The notes: a model not told the origin generated them from the sequence alone. Numbered from the stretch's first letter, positions 1 through 11,411 are shown. The stretch is 64,000 bases of DNA from an uncultured Archangium sp. (GCA_903905455.1 CAIVGN010000029.1:124001-188000); one strand, 5' to 3'. Translations and numbers: made by a program.

Positions 1-923
1 AGATCGAGTTCAAGGGCCCGGGCGCGCTCGAAGAGGCCAACCGCCTCATCACCAACGATCTCTCGAAGGCCGTCGACGGCCAGGCGCTCTACGCGGGCCT
101 GCTCAACGAGAAGGGCACCTTCGTGGACGACGTGGTCGCCTACCGCTTTTCTCCCGAGCACATCTTCATCTGCGTCAACGCGTCGAACGCCGACAAGGAC
201 TTCGCGTGGATGCACGAGAACGCGAAGAAGGTGAAGCCGGTCAACCGCAGCAACGACTACGCGCAGATCGCCGTGCAGGGCCCCAGGGGCTTCGCGCTGG
301 TGCAGAAGCTGTGCGGCAAGTCGCTCGAGGGCGTGGGCACCTACCGCTTCACCACCGGTGAAGTGGCCGGCATTCCCTGCATCATCTCGCGCACCGGCTA
401 CACCGGCGAAGACGGCTTCGAGCTGTACTGCCCGCCCGACAAGGCCGAGGCGCTCTGGTACGCGCTGCTCGAGGCCGGCAAGGACGTCGGCGCGGCCCCC
501 GCGGGCCTCGGCGCGCGTGACTCGCTGCGCACCGAGATGAAGTACGCGCTCTACGGCAACGACATCGACGACGCGCACACGCCCCTCGAGGCGGGCCTGG
601 GCTGGATCGTCAAGTTGGACAAGCCGGACTTCATCGGCAAGTCGGTGCTGGTGGCGCAGAAGGCCGCGGGCGTGCCCCGCAAGCTGGTCGGCTTCGAGCT
701 CACCCAGCCGGGCATTCCCCGCTCGCACTACCCGATTCTCAAGGACGGCGAGAAGGTCGGCGAGGTCACCAGCGGCACCATGGGACCGTCGATCAAGAAG
801 GCCGTCGGCATCGGCTATGTGCCCACCGCGCTGTCGGCGGAAGGCAGCACGTTCGACGTCGAGATTCGCGGGCGCCCCGTCGCGGCGCGCGTGGTGAAGA
901 CCCCGTTCTACAAGAAGGCCTGA
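1..923 (+). CDS. gcvT: Aminomethyltransferase, glycine cleavage T-protein (5' partial)
   Basis: The T-protein transfers the methylene group of the aminomethyl-lipoyl H-protein to tetrahydrofolate and releases ammonia. The reading frame is already open at base 3, so the gene is cut by the left edge; about 306 codons remain and roughly 50-60 N-terminal residues are missing compared with the usual length of about 360. Seen in the protein are the folate-fold signature SRTGYTGEDGFELY, the segment GLGARDSLRTEM followed by YGND, and KPDFIGKSVL near the C-terminal barrel. It is followed after 15 bases by gcvH, so the two are surely co-transcribed. The assignment is firm. Confidence 0.97.
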   Translation, partial: IEFKGPGALEEANRLITNDLSKAVDGQALYAGLLNEKGTFVDDVVAYRFSPEHIFICVNASNADKDFAWMHENAKKVKPVNRSNDYAQIAVQGPRGFALVQKLCGKSLEGVGTYRFTTGEVAGIPCIISRTGYTGEDGFELYCPPDKAEALWYALLEAGKDVGAAPAGLGARDSLRTEMKYALYGNDIDDAHTPLEAGLGWIVKLDKPDFIGKSVLVAQKAAGVPRKLVGFELTQPGIPRSHYPILKDGEKVGEVTSGTMGPSIKKAVGIGYVPTALSAEGSTFDVEIRGRPVAARVVKTPFYKKA

Positions 924-938
924 AGAGGAACTCCGCAC

Positions 939-1325
939 ATGAGCAACTACCCGACCGATCTGAAGTACACGAAGGACCACGAGTGGGCGAAGAAGGCCGG
1001 CTCCAACGTGGTGGTGGGCGTGACCTTTCACGCGCAGGACGCGCTGGGCGCGGTGGTCTACGTCGAGTTGCCCAAGGTGGGGACCGTCGTGAAGGCCCAC
1101 GCCTCGTTCGGCGTCATCGAGTCGACCAAGGCCGTCTCGGAACTCTTCGCCCCCATCTCGGGCAAGGTCGTCAAGGTGAACGACTCGGTGACGGCGAACC
1201 CCGGCGCGGTGAACGACGACCCGTACGCGGCGTGGCTGATCGAGGTCGAGCCGTCGGCCGCGGCCGAGTTCGACGCGCTGCTCGATCACCCGACCTACGT
1301 GAAGTCGCTCGAAGCGGCGCACTGA
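939..1325 (+). CDS. gcvH: Glycine cleavage H-protein (lipoyl carrier)
   Basis: This is the small carrier that shuttles the aminomethyl group between P-, T- and L-proteins on a lipoyl arm. The 128-residue length is typical. The lipoylation site is Lys64 in GVIESTKAVSEL, the usual ES-K-A context, and the N-terminal YTKDHEWA segment is characteristic. It lies 15 bases after gcvT and 4 bases before coaD. Lipoate would have to be attached by LipB/LipA or LplA encoded elsewhere. Confidence 0.98.
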   Translation: MSNYPTDLKYTKDHEWAKKAGSNVVVGVTFHAQDALGAVVYVELPKVGTVVKAHASFGVIESTKAVSELFAPISGKVVKVNDSVTANPGAVNDDPYAAWLIEVEPSAAAEFDALLDHPTYVKSLEAAH

Positions 1326-1329
1326 AGGC

Positions 1330-1812
1330 ATGCGCCGCGCCCTCTACGCTGGCTCGTTCGATCCAACGACGAACGGCCACATGTGGGTGGTGGAGCAGGG
1401 GGCCCGGCTCTTCGACGAGCTGATCGTCGTGGTCGGGCAGAACCCGCAGAAGAAGGGCGCGTGGTCGGTCGAGGAGCGGCTGTCGATCCTCGCCGAGTGC
1501 TGCGCGCACCTGCCCAACGTGCAGGTGCGGCACTTCAATGGGCGGTACCTGGTGCGCGTCGCCGCCGAACTGGGCGCGCGCTACCTGCTGCGCGGCCTGC
1601 GCAATGCGACGGACTTCGCGTACGAGCAGACCGTGCGCAACGTGAACGGCGACCTCGAGCCTTCGGTGGAGACGGTGTTCCTCGTCACGCCGCGCGAGTT
1701 GGCCGAGGTCAGCTCGTCGACCGTGCGGGGCATGGTGGGCTTCGAGGGTTGGCAGGAAGTGGTGAAGGGCTACGTGCCCCCGCCGGTGTACGCGCGGATG
1801 CTCAAGGGGTGA
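1330..1812 (+). CDS. coaD: Phosphopantetheine adenylyltransferase
   Basis: CoaD makes dephospho-CoA from 4'-phosphopantetheine and ATP, the penultimate step of coenzyme A synthesis. The 160-residue length is normal. Visible signatures are GSFDPTTNGH at residues 8-17 (nucleotidyltransferase T/HxGH motif, His17), RGLRN in the middle and the C-terminal VSSSTVRG segment. It starts 4 bases after gcvH and precedes gcvP by 155 bases, so it interrupts the glycine cleavage cluster. No functional link to glycine cleavage is needed to explain this, although both pathways serve one-carbon and acyl metabolism. Confidence 0.95.
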   Translation: MRRALYAGSFDPTTNGHMWVVEQGARLFDELIVVVGQNPQKKGAWSVEERLSILAECCAHLPNVQVRHFNGRYLVRVAAELGARYLLRGLRNATDFAYEQTVRNVNGDLEPSVETVFLVTPRELAEVSSSTVRGMVGFEGWQEVVKGYVPPPVYARMLKG

Positions 1813-1967
1813 TCGTCGCGGCCGGGGCCCCGGGGTCACCGGCCCCACCCGGACGTTCGGCGGGCGTACCTGCGTTCTGGACCCAATGAAGGCCGCTCAT
1901 TCGGGTTCGCGCGGGGGGTGCGGACAGCTCTGGCGGGCGCTCGCGCCGGGCCTTAAAAGCGCGCGCC

Positions 1968-4829
1968 ATGCTCGAGTTCATCGACACCTTCCTTCGTCGT
2001 CACGTCGGCCCCTCCTCGAAGGACATCGAGGAGATGCTCAAGGTCATCAACGCCCCGTCGCTCGACGCGCTGATCGACCAGACGGTGCCGAAGCAGATTC
2101 GCGTGAAGAAGCCGCTGCAGCTGCCGGCGGCCAAGGGCGAGAGCGAGCTGCTGGCCGAGCTCAAGTCGATCGCCGACCAGAACCAGGTCTTCAAGAGCTT
2201 CATCGGCGCGGGCTACTACGACACGGCGACGCCGGGCGTGATCCTCCGCAACATCCTCCTCAACCCGGGTTGGTACACCGCGTACACCCCGTACCAGGCG
2301 GAGATCGCCCAGGGCCGCCTCGAGGCGCTGCTCAACTACCAGACGATGATCGGCGACCTCACGGGGCTGCCCATCTCCAACGCCTCGCTGCTCGACGAAG
2401 GCACCGCGGCCGCCGAGGCGATGCACCTGGTGCACTCGCTGTGCAAGGACAGCGATGGCCGCGCGTTCTTCGTCTCGAACCGCTGTCACCCCCAGACCAT
2501 CGAAGTGGTGCGCACCCGCGCGCTGCCGCTGGGGCTCGAGGTGGTGGTCGGCGATCACTCGACCTTCGACTTCAGCAAGAAGTGCTTCGGCGCCCTCGTG
2601 CAGTACCCGGCCACCGACGGCGGCGTGCACGACTACCGCGCGTTCAGCGAGAAGGTGCACGCCAGCGGGGCCTTCGTGGTGATGGCCACCGATCTCCTGG
2701 CGCTGACCATGCTCACCTCGCCCGGCGAGCTCGGCGCTGACGTGGCCGTCGGCTCGGCGCAGCGCTTCGGCGTGCCCATGGGCTTCGGCGGCCCGCACGC
2801 CGGCTTCATGTCCACCAAGGTCGAGTTCGCCCGCTCGATGCCCGGCCGCATCATCGGCGTGAGCGTCGACGCCAACGGCCACTCGGCGTTGCGCATGGCG
2901 CTGCAGACCCGCGAGCAACACATTCGCCGCGAGAAGGCGACGTCGAACATCTGCACCGCGCAGGTGCTGCTGGCCGTGATGGCCTCGATGTACGCCGTCT
3001 ACCACGGGCCCGCCGGCCTCAAGGCCATCGGCGCCCGCGTGAACCTGCTGGCGAAGACCTTCGCCGCGGGCCTCAAGAAGTTGGGCGTGAAGGTGAAGCA
3101 CGACGCGTTCTTCGACACGGTGGCCTTCAGCCAGGCCGACGCGAAGGCCGCCGACGCGCTGATGGCCAACGCCCAGGCCATGCGCCTGAACCTGCGCCGC
3201 CTCGACGAGACCACCATCGGCGTGTCGATGGACGAGACCACGTCGGCCGCGCACGTGGAGCAGTTGCTCTCGCTGTTCAACCAGGGCTCGGCGCAGAAGG
3301 CCGAGGCGCTCGCGGCCACCGTGGCCAACAGCAACCTCCCGGAGGCGCTGCGCCGCACCAGCGCGTACCTCACGCACCCGGTCTTCAACAGCTACCACAC
3401 CGAGCACGAGATGCTCCGCTACGTGCGCTCGCTCGAGGCGAAGGACCTGAGCCTGTGCCACTCGATGATCGCGCTGGGCAGTTGCACCATGAAGCTCAAC
3501 GCCACCAGCGAGATGGAGCCGGTCACCTGGCCCCAGTTCAACGCGCTGCACCCCTTCGCCCCGGCCTCGCAGTGGAAGGGCTACGCGACGATCTTCGCGC
3601 AGCTCGAGGGCTACCTCTCGGAGATCACCGGCTTCGCGGGTTGCTCGCTGATGCCCAACGCCGGCTCGCAGGGTGAGTACGCGGGCCTGCTCGTCATCCG
3701 CTCGTACCAGGAGGCGCGCGGGCAGGGTCACCGCAACGTGTGCCTGATCCCCGCGTCGGCGCACGGCACCAACCCCGCGTCGGCGGTGATGGCCGGCTAC
3801 CAGGTGGTGGTGGTCAAGACGGACGACTCGGGCAACGTCGACGTGGGCGACCTCAAGGAGAAGATCGCCGCCCACAAGGACACCCTCGCGGCGCTGATGG
3901 TGACCTACCCCTCGACGCACGGCGTGTTCGAAGAGGCGATCACCGAGATCTGCGACCTGGTCCACGCGGCCGGCGGGCAGGTCTACATGGATGGCGCCAA
4001 CATGAACGCCCAGGTCGGCCTGTGCCGCCCCGGCGACTTCGGCCCCGACGTGTGCCACCTGAACCTGCACAAGACCTTCTCCATCCCCCACGGCGGTGGC
4101 GGCCCCGGCATGGGCCCCATCTGCGTGGCCGGGCACCTCGTGCCGCACCTCCCGACGCACCCGCTGCAGCAGGTGGGCGGCGCCAAGGGCCCGGGCCCCG
4201 TGTCCGCGGCACCCTACGGCAGCGCGTCGGTGTTGCTCATCTCGTGGATGTACATCCGCATGCTGGGCCCCGACGGCGTGGCCCAGGCGACGCGCATCGC
4301 GATCCTCAACGCGAACTACGTCGCCGAGCGGCTCGAGCAGGCCTTCCCGGTGCTCTACCGCGGTACCCACAAGCGCGTGGCGCACGAGTGCATTCTCGAC
4401 ATGCGCAAGCTCAAGGCCACCAGCGGCATCGAGGTCGAAGACGTGGCCAAGCGCCTGATGGACTACGGCTTCCACGCCCCGACGGTCTCGTTCCCCGTGG
4501 TCTCCACGATGATGGTCGAGCCCACCGAGTCGGAGTCGCGCACTGAGTTGGACCGCTTCGTCGACGCGATGCTCTCGATCAAGGCCGAGATCGACGAGGT
4601 CGAGAAGGGCACGTTGCCCAAGGACAACAACATGCTCAAGCACGCGCCCCACACGGCCGAGGTGGTCACGGCCGACGAGTGGTCGCGCCCGTACTCGCGG
4701 CAGCGCGCGGCGTACCCGCTGGCGTGGGTCAAGAAGCACAAGTTCTGGCCCACCGTGGGGCGCATCAACGGCGTGCTGGGCGACCGCAAGCTGATCTGCA
4801 GCTGCCCGCCGGTCGAAGACTACGTCTGA
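1968..4829 (+). CDS. gcvP: Glycine dehydrogenase (decarboxylating), fused P-protein
   Basis: The PLP enzyme decarboxylates glycine and loads the aminomethyl group onto lipoyl-GcvH. At 953 residues it is the single-chain form rather than the split GcvPA/GcvPB. The PLP lysine is Lys702 in [18 protein letters not shown]. The N-terminus [14 protein letters not shown] with the RHVG motif supports the chosen ATG. The 155-base leader contains a GC-rich inverted repeat (GGCCGG...CCGGCC around 1820-1845); I do not see a glycine riboswitch. gcvT, gcvH and gcvP are thus three of the four subunits; the L-protein is elsewhere. Confidence 0.98.
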   Translation: MLEFIDTFLRRHVGPSSKDIEEMLKVINAPSLDALIDQTVPKQIRVKKPLQLPAAKGESELLAELKSIADQNQVFKSFIGAGYYDTATPGVILRNILLNPGWYTAYTPYQAEIAQGRLEALLNYQTMIGDLTGLPISNASLLDEGTAAAEAMHLVHSLCKDSDGRAFFVSNRCHPQTIEVVRTRALPLGLEVVVGDHSTFDFSKKCFGALVQYPATDGGVHDYRAFSEKVHASGAFVVMATDLLALTMLTSPGELGADVAVGSAQRFGVPMGFGGPHAGFMSTKVEFARSMPGRIIGVSVDANGHSALRMALQTREQHIRREKATSNICTAQVLLAVMASMYAVYHGPAGLKAIGARVNLLAKTFAAGLKKLGVKVKHDAFFDTVAFSQADAKAADALMANAQAMRLNLRRLDETTIGVSMDETTSAAHVEQLLSLFNQGSAQKAEALAATVANSNLPEALRRTSAYLTHPVFNSYHTEHEMLRYVRSLEAKDLSLCHSMIALGSCTMKLNATSEMEPVTWPQFNALHPFAPASQWKGYATIFAQLEGYLSEITGFAGCSLMPNAGSQGEYAGLLVIRSYQEARGQGHRNVCLIPASAHGTNPASAVMAGYQVVVVKTDDSGNVDVGDLKEKIAAHKDTLAALMVTYPSTHGVFEEAITEICDLVHAAGGQVYMDGANMNAQVGLCRPGDFGPDVCHLNLHKTFSIPHGGGGPGMGPICVAGHLVPHLPTHPLQQVGGAKGPGPVSAAPYGSASVLLISWMYIRMLGPDGVAQATRIAILNANYVAERLEQAFPVLYRGTHKRVAHECILDMRKLKATSGIEVEDVAKRLMDYGFHAPTVSFPVVSTMMVEPTESESRTELDRFVDAMLSIKAEIDEVEKGTLPKDNNMLKHAPHTAEVVTADEWSRPYSRQRAAYPLAWVKKHKFWPTVGRINGVLGDRKLICSCPPVEDYV

Positions 4830-4933
4830 GGGGGGATTGAACCCGCCGCGGCGCGCTGGAGGTCGAGGCCGGTGCTTCGACCCCAACCAGTGTGCCGCGA
4901 CTGGGGCGAGGTGCTGTATGCTCGGCAGCCCCC

Positions 4934-6157
4934 ATGGCCGCCGCTGAGCCCAAGAAGCCCATTCGTTTCGGCAAATACACGCTGATCGACCGCATTGCGG
5001 TCGGTGGCATGGCCGAGATCTTCCTCGCCCGCCAGGCGGGCCTCGAGGGCTTCGAGAAGACGATCGTCATCAAGCGGATTCGGCCGCACCTGTCGAAGCA
5101 GCCGAACTTCGTGAAGATGTTCCTCAACGAGGCGAAGCTCGCCGCGCAGCTCAATCACCCGAACATCGTCCAGATCTACGATCTCGGGCGCATCGGTGAG
5201 AGCTACTTCATCGCCATGGAGTACATCTTCGGGCGCGACATGCGTCGCATCATCCCGAAGGCTGACGCGCTGGGGATCCCGTTCCCCATGGTGTACGCGC
5301 TGAAGATCGCCTCGTCGGTGTGCGAGGGCCTCTATTACGCGCACGCCCGCACCGACATGTACGGCAACGCGCTGAACATCGTGCACCGCGACGTGACGCC
5401 CGAGAACATCTTCGTGTCCTTCGACGGCACGGTGAAGGTGCTCGACTTCGGCATCGCCAAGGCCGCCAACCAGATCGAGCAGACCCGGGCCGGCGAGATC
5501 AAGGGCAAGCTCTCGTACATGTCGCCCGAGCAGTGCATGGGCAAGCCGCTCGACAACCGCAGCGACATCTTCTCGATGGGCGTGGTGCTCTACGAGTGGT
5601 TGACCGGGTTCAAGCTCTTCACCGGTGACTCCGAGGTCGCCATCCTCAAGTCGATCACCGAGGGGAAGATCTACGCCCCGTCGTACTTCAAGGCCGACAT
5701 CCCCGAGGGGGTCGAGGCGATCTTGATGAAGGCGCTGGAGAAGGACCGGGAGCGCCGGTACCAGACCGCCTGGGAGATGCAGTACGACCTCGACCAGTTC
5801 CTGAGCCAGTACGAGTTCACGCCCTCGAACATCCACCTCTCCAACTTCCTCAAGCAGCTCTTCAACGACGAGCTCGAGGAGGAGAAGGAGCGGCTGCAGA
5901 CCTTCCGCCAGCAGAACATCGTCGGCCCCGACGAGATCATCGCGGAAGAGGCCGAGGAGATCGTCTCGGTGCTGGAGTCGATCTCCGAGTTCACCGAGAT
6001 GGAACCGGCGCCCAAGAAGAACGGCGCGGACCGGGCCCTCAACCTGAACCTCGCGGGGGGCGACATCGATCAGCTGACGACGATCGCCCGGCGGCACGGC
6101 ATCTCGGTCAACTCGCTGGTGCGCGACGTGATCGGCAGCTTCCTCAAGTACCGCTGA
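4934..6157 (+). CDS. Ser/Thr protein kinase (Hanks type, soluble)
   Basis: Residues about 15-285 form a eukaryotic-type kinase domain. Visible elements are the glycine-rich loop [10 protein letters not shown], Lys47 in VIKRI, Glu66, the catalytic loop HRDVTPEN (Asp153, Asn158) and DFG at Asp171, followed by an SPEQC segment. The lysine usual in HRDLKPEN is threonine here, a variation common among myxobacterial kinases. There is no membrane segment. The C-terminal 120 residues hold an acidic helical stretch and a short tail ending in a predicted helix ([14 protein letters not shown]). The ATG at 4934 is preferred over the in-frame GTG at 4892 because homology to the kinase begins just after it. 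Substrates are unknown. Confidence 0.93.
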   Translation: MAAAEPKKPIRFGKYTLIDRIAVGGMAEIFLARQAGLEGFEKTIVIKRIRPHLSKQPNFVKMFLNEAKLAAQLNHPNIVQIYDLGRIGESYFIAMEYIFGRDMRRIIPKADALGIPFPMVYALKIASSVCEGLYYAHARTDMYGNALNIVHRDVTPENIFVSFDGTVKVLDFGIAKAANQIEQTRAGEIKGKLSYMSPEQCMGKPLDNRSDIFSMGVVLYEWLTGFKLFTGDSEVAILKSITEGKIYAPSYFKADIPEGVEAILMKALEKDRERRYQTAWEMQYDLDQFLSQYEFTPSNIHLSNFLKQLFNDELEEEKERLQTFRQQNIVGPDEIIAEEAEEIVSVLESISEFTEMEPAPKKNGADRALNLNLAGGDIDQLTTIARRHGISVNSLVRDVIGSFLKYR

Positions 6158-6164
6158 CCGGCCT

Positions 6165-6569
6165 TCAGGCGCGGCCGGGCTTCTGCTTCCAGGTGCGGTG
6201 GGTCGCGCGGGCGACACCGGCCTTGCCGTGCCAGCGCAGATCGTTGACCTGGCCCACGCCGTCGCCGTCTTCACGCACCTGCAGCGCGGGCATGTCGCTC
6301 AGGGGCGCGGTGTCGAGCGTCACCACCCACTCGTCGCCCACCGGCCGCAGCGTCATCACGCTGTGCAGCGCCGGGGTCGAGACGTTGACCGCGCACTCGG
6401 GCATCACCGGCAGCGGGGGCGGCAGGCGCTTGCGCGCGGGGGGAAGGCAGAAGGCCAGCTGCGGGCCCGGCACCTCGAGGGGCGCCTGGTCTTCGCTCAC
6501 GAAAAACAGGAGCGAGGCCACGAGGGTGATTCCGCTGCTGGCGAGGACGAGGAGCACGTCGGGTGGCAT
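6165..6569 (-). CDS. Hypothetical protein with N-terminal membrane anchor
   Basis: A 134-residue protein convergent with the kinase gene (7 bases between stops). The start MPPDVLLVLASSGITLVASL places a single hydrophobic segment at residues 4-25 immediately after the initiator; an upstream in-frame start at 6608 would add only a basic non-hydrophobic leader. The remainder (about residues 30-134) is soluble, proline-rich at first and then mixed beta-like, so it is probably a membrane-anchored periplasmic protein. I do not recognise a family. The strand choice rests on the well-formed membrane segment and on the fact that the opposite frames read as low-complexity Arg/Pro-rich sequence. Confidence 0.55.
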   Translation of the reverse strand: MPPDVLLVLASSGITLVASLLFFVSEDQAPLEVPGPQLAFCLPPARKRLPPPLPVMPECAVNVSTPALHSVMTLRPVGDEWVVTLDTAPLSDMPALQVREDGDGVGQVNDLRWHGKAGVARATHRTWKQKPGRA

Positions 6570-6626
6570 CGAGCGCCTATGACAACGCACCCCGAAGCGC
6601 GGTTCCATGTGGGATAGTCACGTCAG

Positions 6627-7400
6627 ATGGCCCGCGTGAAGTTGGTGCTCGAGTACGACGGTACGAACTACGTCGGCTGGCAGATCCAGCAGAACGGGTC
6701 CTCCGTGCAGGGGCGGGTGCAACTGGCACTGCAGCAACTGCTGGGGGAGCCCGTGCCCATCTTCGCGGCGGGTCGCACCGACTCCGGGGTGCATGCGCGA
6801 GGGCAGGTGGTGGCCTTTGACTCGCCGCGTCAGCTCCCCCTCAAGGCGTACTGGATGGGCCTCAACTCCCTGCTGCCCGACGACATCGCGGTGGTGAAGG
6901 CCGAAGAGGTGCGCCCCGACTTCGACCCCCGGCGCTGGAGCAAGGGGAAGCGGTACCGCTACCTCGTGAGCAACCGGCGCTCGCGCTCGCCCCACCGGCG
7001 GCACACCCACTGGGAGATCTTCCTCCCGCTGGCGCTGGGGCCCATGCAGGAGGCGTCGAAGCACCTGTTGGGGCGCCACGACTTCTCGGCCTTTCGGGCC
7101 GCCGACTGCCAGGCCGCCCACGCCATGCGGGAGATCGGGAAGGTCGACGTCACCGGCACCGCGGGCGACGAGATCGCCGTGGTCGTCGAAGGCACCGCCT
7201 TCCTCAAGCACATGGTGCGCAACATCGTCGGTTCGCTGATGGAGATCGGCCGGGCCCGGCAGCCCCCCACCTGGCTCAAGGACGTGCTCGACGGGCGAGA
7301 TCGCACCAAGGCCGGCTCCACCGCCCCGCCGCACGGCCTGAGCCTCGAGGAGGTCTTCTATGGTGAGGGACCCCGTGACGGAGACGCCCATGACGACTGA
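6627..7400 (+). CDS. truA: tRNA pseudouridine synthase A
   Basis: TruA converts uridines 38-40 of the anticodon stem-loop to pseudouridine. The catalytic Asp52 sits in AAGRTDSGVHARGQV, and the N-terminus LEYDGTNYVGWQ is diagnostic. Length 257 is normal. The canonical fold ends near LSLEEVFY; the last dozen residues (GEGPRDGDAHDD) are encoded where the next gene's start region overlaps, so this tail is likely dispensable. Confidence 0.97.
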   Translation: MARVKLVLEYDGTNYVGWQIQQNGSSVQGRVQLALQQLLGEPVPIFAAGRTDSGVHARGQVVAFDSPRQLPLKAYWMGLNSLLPDDIAVVKAEEVRPDFDPRRWSKGKRYRYLVSNRRSRSPHRRHTHWEIFLPLALGPMQEASKHLLGRHDFSAFRAADCQAAHAMREIGKVDVTGTAGDEIAVVVEGTAFLKHMVRNIVGSLMEIGRARQPPTWLKDVLDGRDRTKAGSTAPPHGLSLEEVFYGEGPRDGDAHDD

Positions 7401-7941
7401 TGCGCCCCAGCGCCCCGCGAGCCTGTTCGCCCGGGCGGAGTCTGGCTCCCGGCAGGTGGTGCTCCAGGTCGGGCTGGGGGTGGTGAGCTTCGTGATCGGC
7501 AGCATCTTCGCGGCGGGCGCGACGACGCGCCTCGGCGAGCGCCTCGGGCCCCTGGAGAGCGAAGCCCTGGCCTGGGCCCTGGGCTGGGTGCTCCAGCGGC
7601 TCTGGCTGTTCGCGATGCTGCCCCTGTTCGGCTACGCCATCGGTCGCTTCACCGAGATTGGCCCGCTGCGCTTCGCCCTGACCGCCGGGCTCGCGGGGGA
7701 GATCTTTTCCCTGCTGCTCATGGCGGGCATCAACGGCTTCGAGTTCCTGGTGGAGGACCCCCGGGCGGTGCTGGCCCGCCTGCTGACCTTCTTCGTGGGG
7801 CTGGCGATCACCCTGAGCGCCGTGCTCTCGGGCCGGGCCGGCGCCGCGAGCGCCCAGGCCGAGGCCAACGCGATCGCCGAGCAGCGCAAGGCCGAGTACG
7901 CGCAGTTCCTGGCCGACGCAGAGGCGAAGAAGGACGGCTGA
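7360..7941 (+). CDS. Four-helix integral membrane protein, unknown function
   Basis: A 193-residue polytopic protein with hydrophobic segments at about 33-54, 68-96, 104-124 and 140-157, then a charged, Ala/Glu/Lys-rich helical tail in the cytoplasm. ATG 7360 has a strong GAGGAGGT Shine-Dalgarno at 7347-7354 and overlaps truA by 41 bases; the in-frame ATG at 7390 (11-base overlap) is an alternative, and both lie in front of the first helix. Translational coupling to truA is likely. I recognise no family and would not guess a role. Confidence 0.75.
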   Translation: MVRDPVTETPMTTDAPQRPASLFARAESGSRQVVLQVGLGVVSFVIGSIFAAGATTRLGERLGPLESEALAWALGWVLQRLWLFAMLPLFGYAIGRFTEIGPLRFALTAGLAGEIFSLLLMAGINGFEFLVEDPRAVLARLLTFFVGLAITLSAVLSGRAGAASAQAEANAIAEQRKAEYAQFLADAEAKKDG

Positions 7942-7944
7942 TCG

Positions 7945-8463
7945 TCAGCAGTCGCAGCTGATCTCGCCGGCCGCGGAGATGATCACGCAGCGCAGCTGGC
8001 AGTCGCCCAGCTCGGTCATCGAGAACGAGCGCGTCGAGCGGCACGGCTCCACGGGCAACCAGATGGGCCCCGCGGGGCAGTCCTTGATCCCGGGCCATTC
8101 CTGGGCGTTCTCGAGACCACCATCCAGCTGCACCCAGGCCGAGAAGGTCCCGACGCAGGCATCCCCCGAGGCGACGTTGGTGCGGCCGTTGCCCGGCGTG
8201 GGGAGGATCTGGCGCTGCACGCTCTCGAGGACGCCGCCGTCCACCATCGGCCCGAACTGCGCCTGCTGGGAGATGGTGAAGACCACGCCGCCGTCCGGGC
8301 GCACGCCGAAGAACTGCACCCCGGCATCACCGGTAAACCGGGCAGGGCGGCACTCGTCGAGGCTGGAGGTCACCTCGACCCGCACCAGCTTGCCCGCGAG
8401 GTTCTCGTCGATCGGGTCCTGGCACGCCGGGAGGAGCAGCAGGAGCGGGAGAAGGTTTCGCAC
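7945..8463 (-). CDS. Secreted lipoprotein, unknown function
   Basis: The GTG start gives a classic lipoprotein signal, VRNLLPLLLLLPAC, with the lipid-accepting Cys14. The mature part (about 158 residues) contains eight further cysteines, several near the C-terminus (CRSTRS, CQLRC, CDC), suggesting disulfides. An apparent longer frame running up to 8595 reads through the tRNA-Leu gene and its terminator and is an artefact, so the GTG at 8463 is chosen. The stop is 3 bases from that of the convergent membrane protein gene. The family is not recognised; fast-evolving cell-envelope lipoproteins of this type are abundant in myxobacteria. Confidence 0.7.
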   Translation of the reverse strand: MRNLLPLLLLLPACQDPIDENLAGKLVRVEVTSSLDECRPARFTGDAGVQFFGVRPDGGVVFTISQQAQFGPMVDGGVLESVQRQILPTPGNGRTNVASGDACVGTFSAWVQLDGGLENAQEWPGIKDCPAGPIWLPVEPCRSTRSFSMTELGDCQLRCVIISAAGEISCDC

Positions 8464-8476
8464 GCTTCGACCCCTG

Positions 8477-8515
8477 AAAAGAAAAATGGGGGAATCGGCT
8501 TTCGCCGATTCCCCC
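8477..8515 (-). terminator. Rho-independent terminator of tRNA-Leu
   Basis: On the minus strand a perfect 12-bp stem (GGGGGAATCGGC / GCCGATTCCCCC; 8504-8515 with 8488-8499) closes a GAAA tetraloop and is followed by ATTTTTCTTTT. It begins 3 bases past the tRNA 3' end. This is a textbook intrinsic terminator and should also separate the tRNA from the lipoprotein gene downstream. Confidence 0.95.
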
Positions 8516-8517
8516 AG

Positions 8518-8601
8518 TGCCCAGGAGAGGACTCGAACCTCCACACTGTTGCCAGTACTAGACCCTGAATCTAGCGCGTCTACCAATTCCGCCACCTGGG
8601 C
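8518..8601 (-). tRNA. tRNA-Leu (CAG anticodon)
   Basis: The minus strand folds as an 84-nt class II tRNA. The acceptor stem is GCCCAGG / CCTGGGC with A discriminator. The D-arm carries GGCGGAATTGGTAGACGC, the anticodon stem is CTAGA / TCTAG with loop TTCAGGG (anticodon CAG, complement of 8565-8567), a variable arm follows, and the T-arm carries GGTTCGAGTCC. The CCA end is not encoded. It decodes CUG, the dominant leucine codon in this GC-rich genome. Confidence 0.97.
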
Positions 8602-8613
8602 GAAGGCCGTGGC

Positions 8614-8642
8614 TCAATACGTTCCGCAGACGCAGGTGTCAA
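8614..8642 (-). promoter_or_regulatory. Sigma-70-type promoter of tRNA-Leu
   Basis: Reading the minus strand, a consensus -35 box TTGACA (8637-8642) is followed by a 17-base spacer and TATTGA (8614-8619) as a weaker -10. The predicted start lies a few bases upstream of the tRNA 5' end at 8601, giving a very short leader. Confidence 0.65.
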
Positions 8643-8657
8643 CAACCAGCTGACATC

Positions 8658-9041
8658 TCATGCGAACTTCTTTGGGGGCCAGGTGCCGAGGGCCTCCAAC
8701 TGCCGGCGGACGTCGGGGTTCTCGTCCATGAAGGCCTTGAGCGACTCCTCGGTGATCCACACGTCGACGTCGGCGCCGTCGACCTTGGACTGGCAGGCCA
8801 GGCGCGACTGGGCCTTGACGTCGTAGGCGAGGTCGAGGCGGTCCATCTCCATGTCGTCCTGCTCGGAGAGGGTCTCGAGGCCCTTCTTCACCCACACGTG
8901 GCAGGTGCTGCAGGCGCAGACCCCGCCGCACGAGTGGCCGACCTGGGCGCCCGCGGCCTCCGCCGCCTCGAGGAGCGTGGTACCCGCGGCGACCTCGACG
9001 CTGAGGTCCTGCAGGGGACTGCGGAAGGTGATCTTCGGCAT
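8658..9041 (-). CDS. fdx: [2Fe-2S] ferredoxin of the isc operon
   Basis: An adrenodoxin-type ferredoxin that supplies electrons during Fe-S cluster assembly. Cluster ligands are Cys38, Cys44 and Cys47 in SCGGVCACSTC and Cys83 in RLACQ, matching C-x5-C-x2-C...C. Cys42 is an additional cysteine inside the loop, as also occurs in bacterial Isc ferredoxins. At 127 residues it has about 15 residues beyond the usual C-terminus. It is the last gene of the isc operon, 3 bases after hscA. Confidence 0.95.
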   Translation of the reverse strand: MPKITFRSPLQDLSVEVAAGTTLLEAAEAAGAQVGHSCGGVCACSTCHVWVKKGLETLSEQDDMEMDRLDLAYDVKAQSRLACQSKVDGADVDVWITEESLKAFMDENPDVRRQLEALGTWPPKKFA

Positions 9042-9044
9042 GGC

Positions 9045-10882
<1,838 letters not shown>

Positions 10883-10886
<4 letters not shown>

Positions 10887-11407
10887 GACGACAGCTCCTC
10901 TTCGAACGCGTCGACCTCTTCGAGGAAGCGCGCGTAGTAGCGGACACGCCCGAGGGCGAGAGAGGCCTTCGCCACGTCGTCCTTCCGCAGCGCGTCCTGG
11001 GCGAGCGACAGGGACTGCGTCAGCGCCGCGTGGATTTCCTTGCCCATGGACTGCGCGGCCTCGAGCTTGCGCCCGGCCTTCGCGGCCTCGAGGGCCTCCC
11101 GGCGTTCCATGATCTCCTCGAGGAACTCCAGGGGCATCTTGAGCTTCGCGGCGGCCTGCTCGGTGTCGAGCTTCACGCCCTTGAGCTCCAGCACGTAGAA
11201 CGCCCGGCGCACGGGGTCCTTGAGCACCTTGATGGCCTCGTTGAGCGAGGCCGACTTCTCGGCGGCCAGCCTTCGGGCGCGCGCGTCGGCGCCGCTGGCG
11301 AGGCGATCGGGGTGCGACTCCAGCGAGAGCTTGCGGTGGAGATCTTCGAGGGCCTTCACGTCGAGGTCGACGGAGGGCGGGAGATTGAACAGGTCGAAGT
11401 GCGTCAC
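10883..11407 (-). CDS. hscB: Fe-S assembly J-domain co-chaperone HscB
   Basis: HscB delivers IscU to HscA and stimulates its ATPase. The 174-residue product starts with [14 protein letters not shown], the typical HscB N-terminus, has the HPD motif at residues 32-34 and a C-terminal three-helix IscU-binding domain. The GTG at 11407 is the only sensible start; longer readings upstream run through iscA in a wrong frame. It overlaps hscA by 4 bases and follows iscA by 4 bases. Confidence 0.94.
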
Positions 11408-11411
11408 GACG

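Noticed and set aside
1813-1967. Glycine riboswitch before gcvP
   Set aside because: I see only a GC-rich inverted repeat; no paired aptamer-like sequence with the conserved core is visible, and the region is short for a tandem riboswitch.
1953-4886. A 977-codon open frame antisense to gcvP
   Set aside because: It is Arg/His/Val-rich without motifs and covers a firmly identified gcvP; such long antisense frames are normal in GC-rich DNA. The same holds for antisense frames over plsB (19113-21806), hscA (8898-10937), acyl-CoA dehydrogenases (35025-37253 and 36607-38820) and dapF/GGDEF (59298-61655).
8464-8595. N-terminal extension of the lipoprotein through the tRNA
   Set aside because: The frame crosses tRNA-Leu and its terminator; translated tRNA sequences of this kind are a known annotation artefact. 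The lipobox start at 8463 fits.
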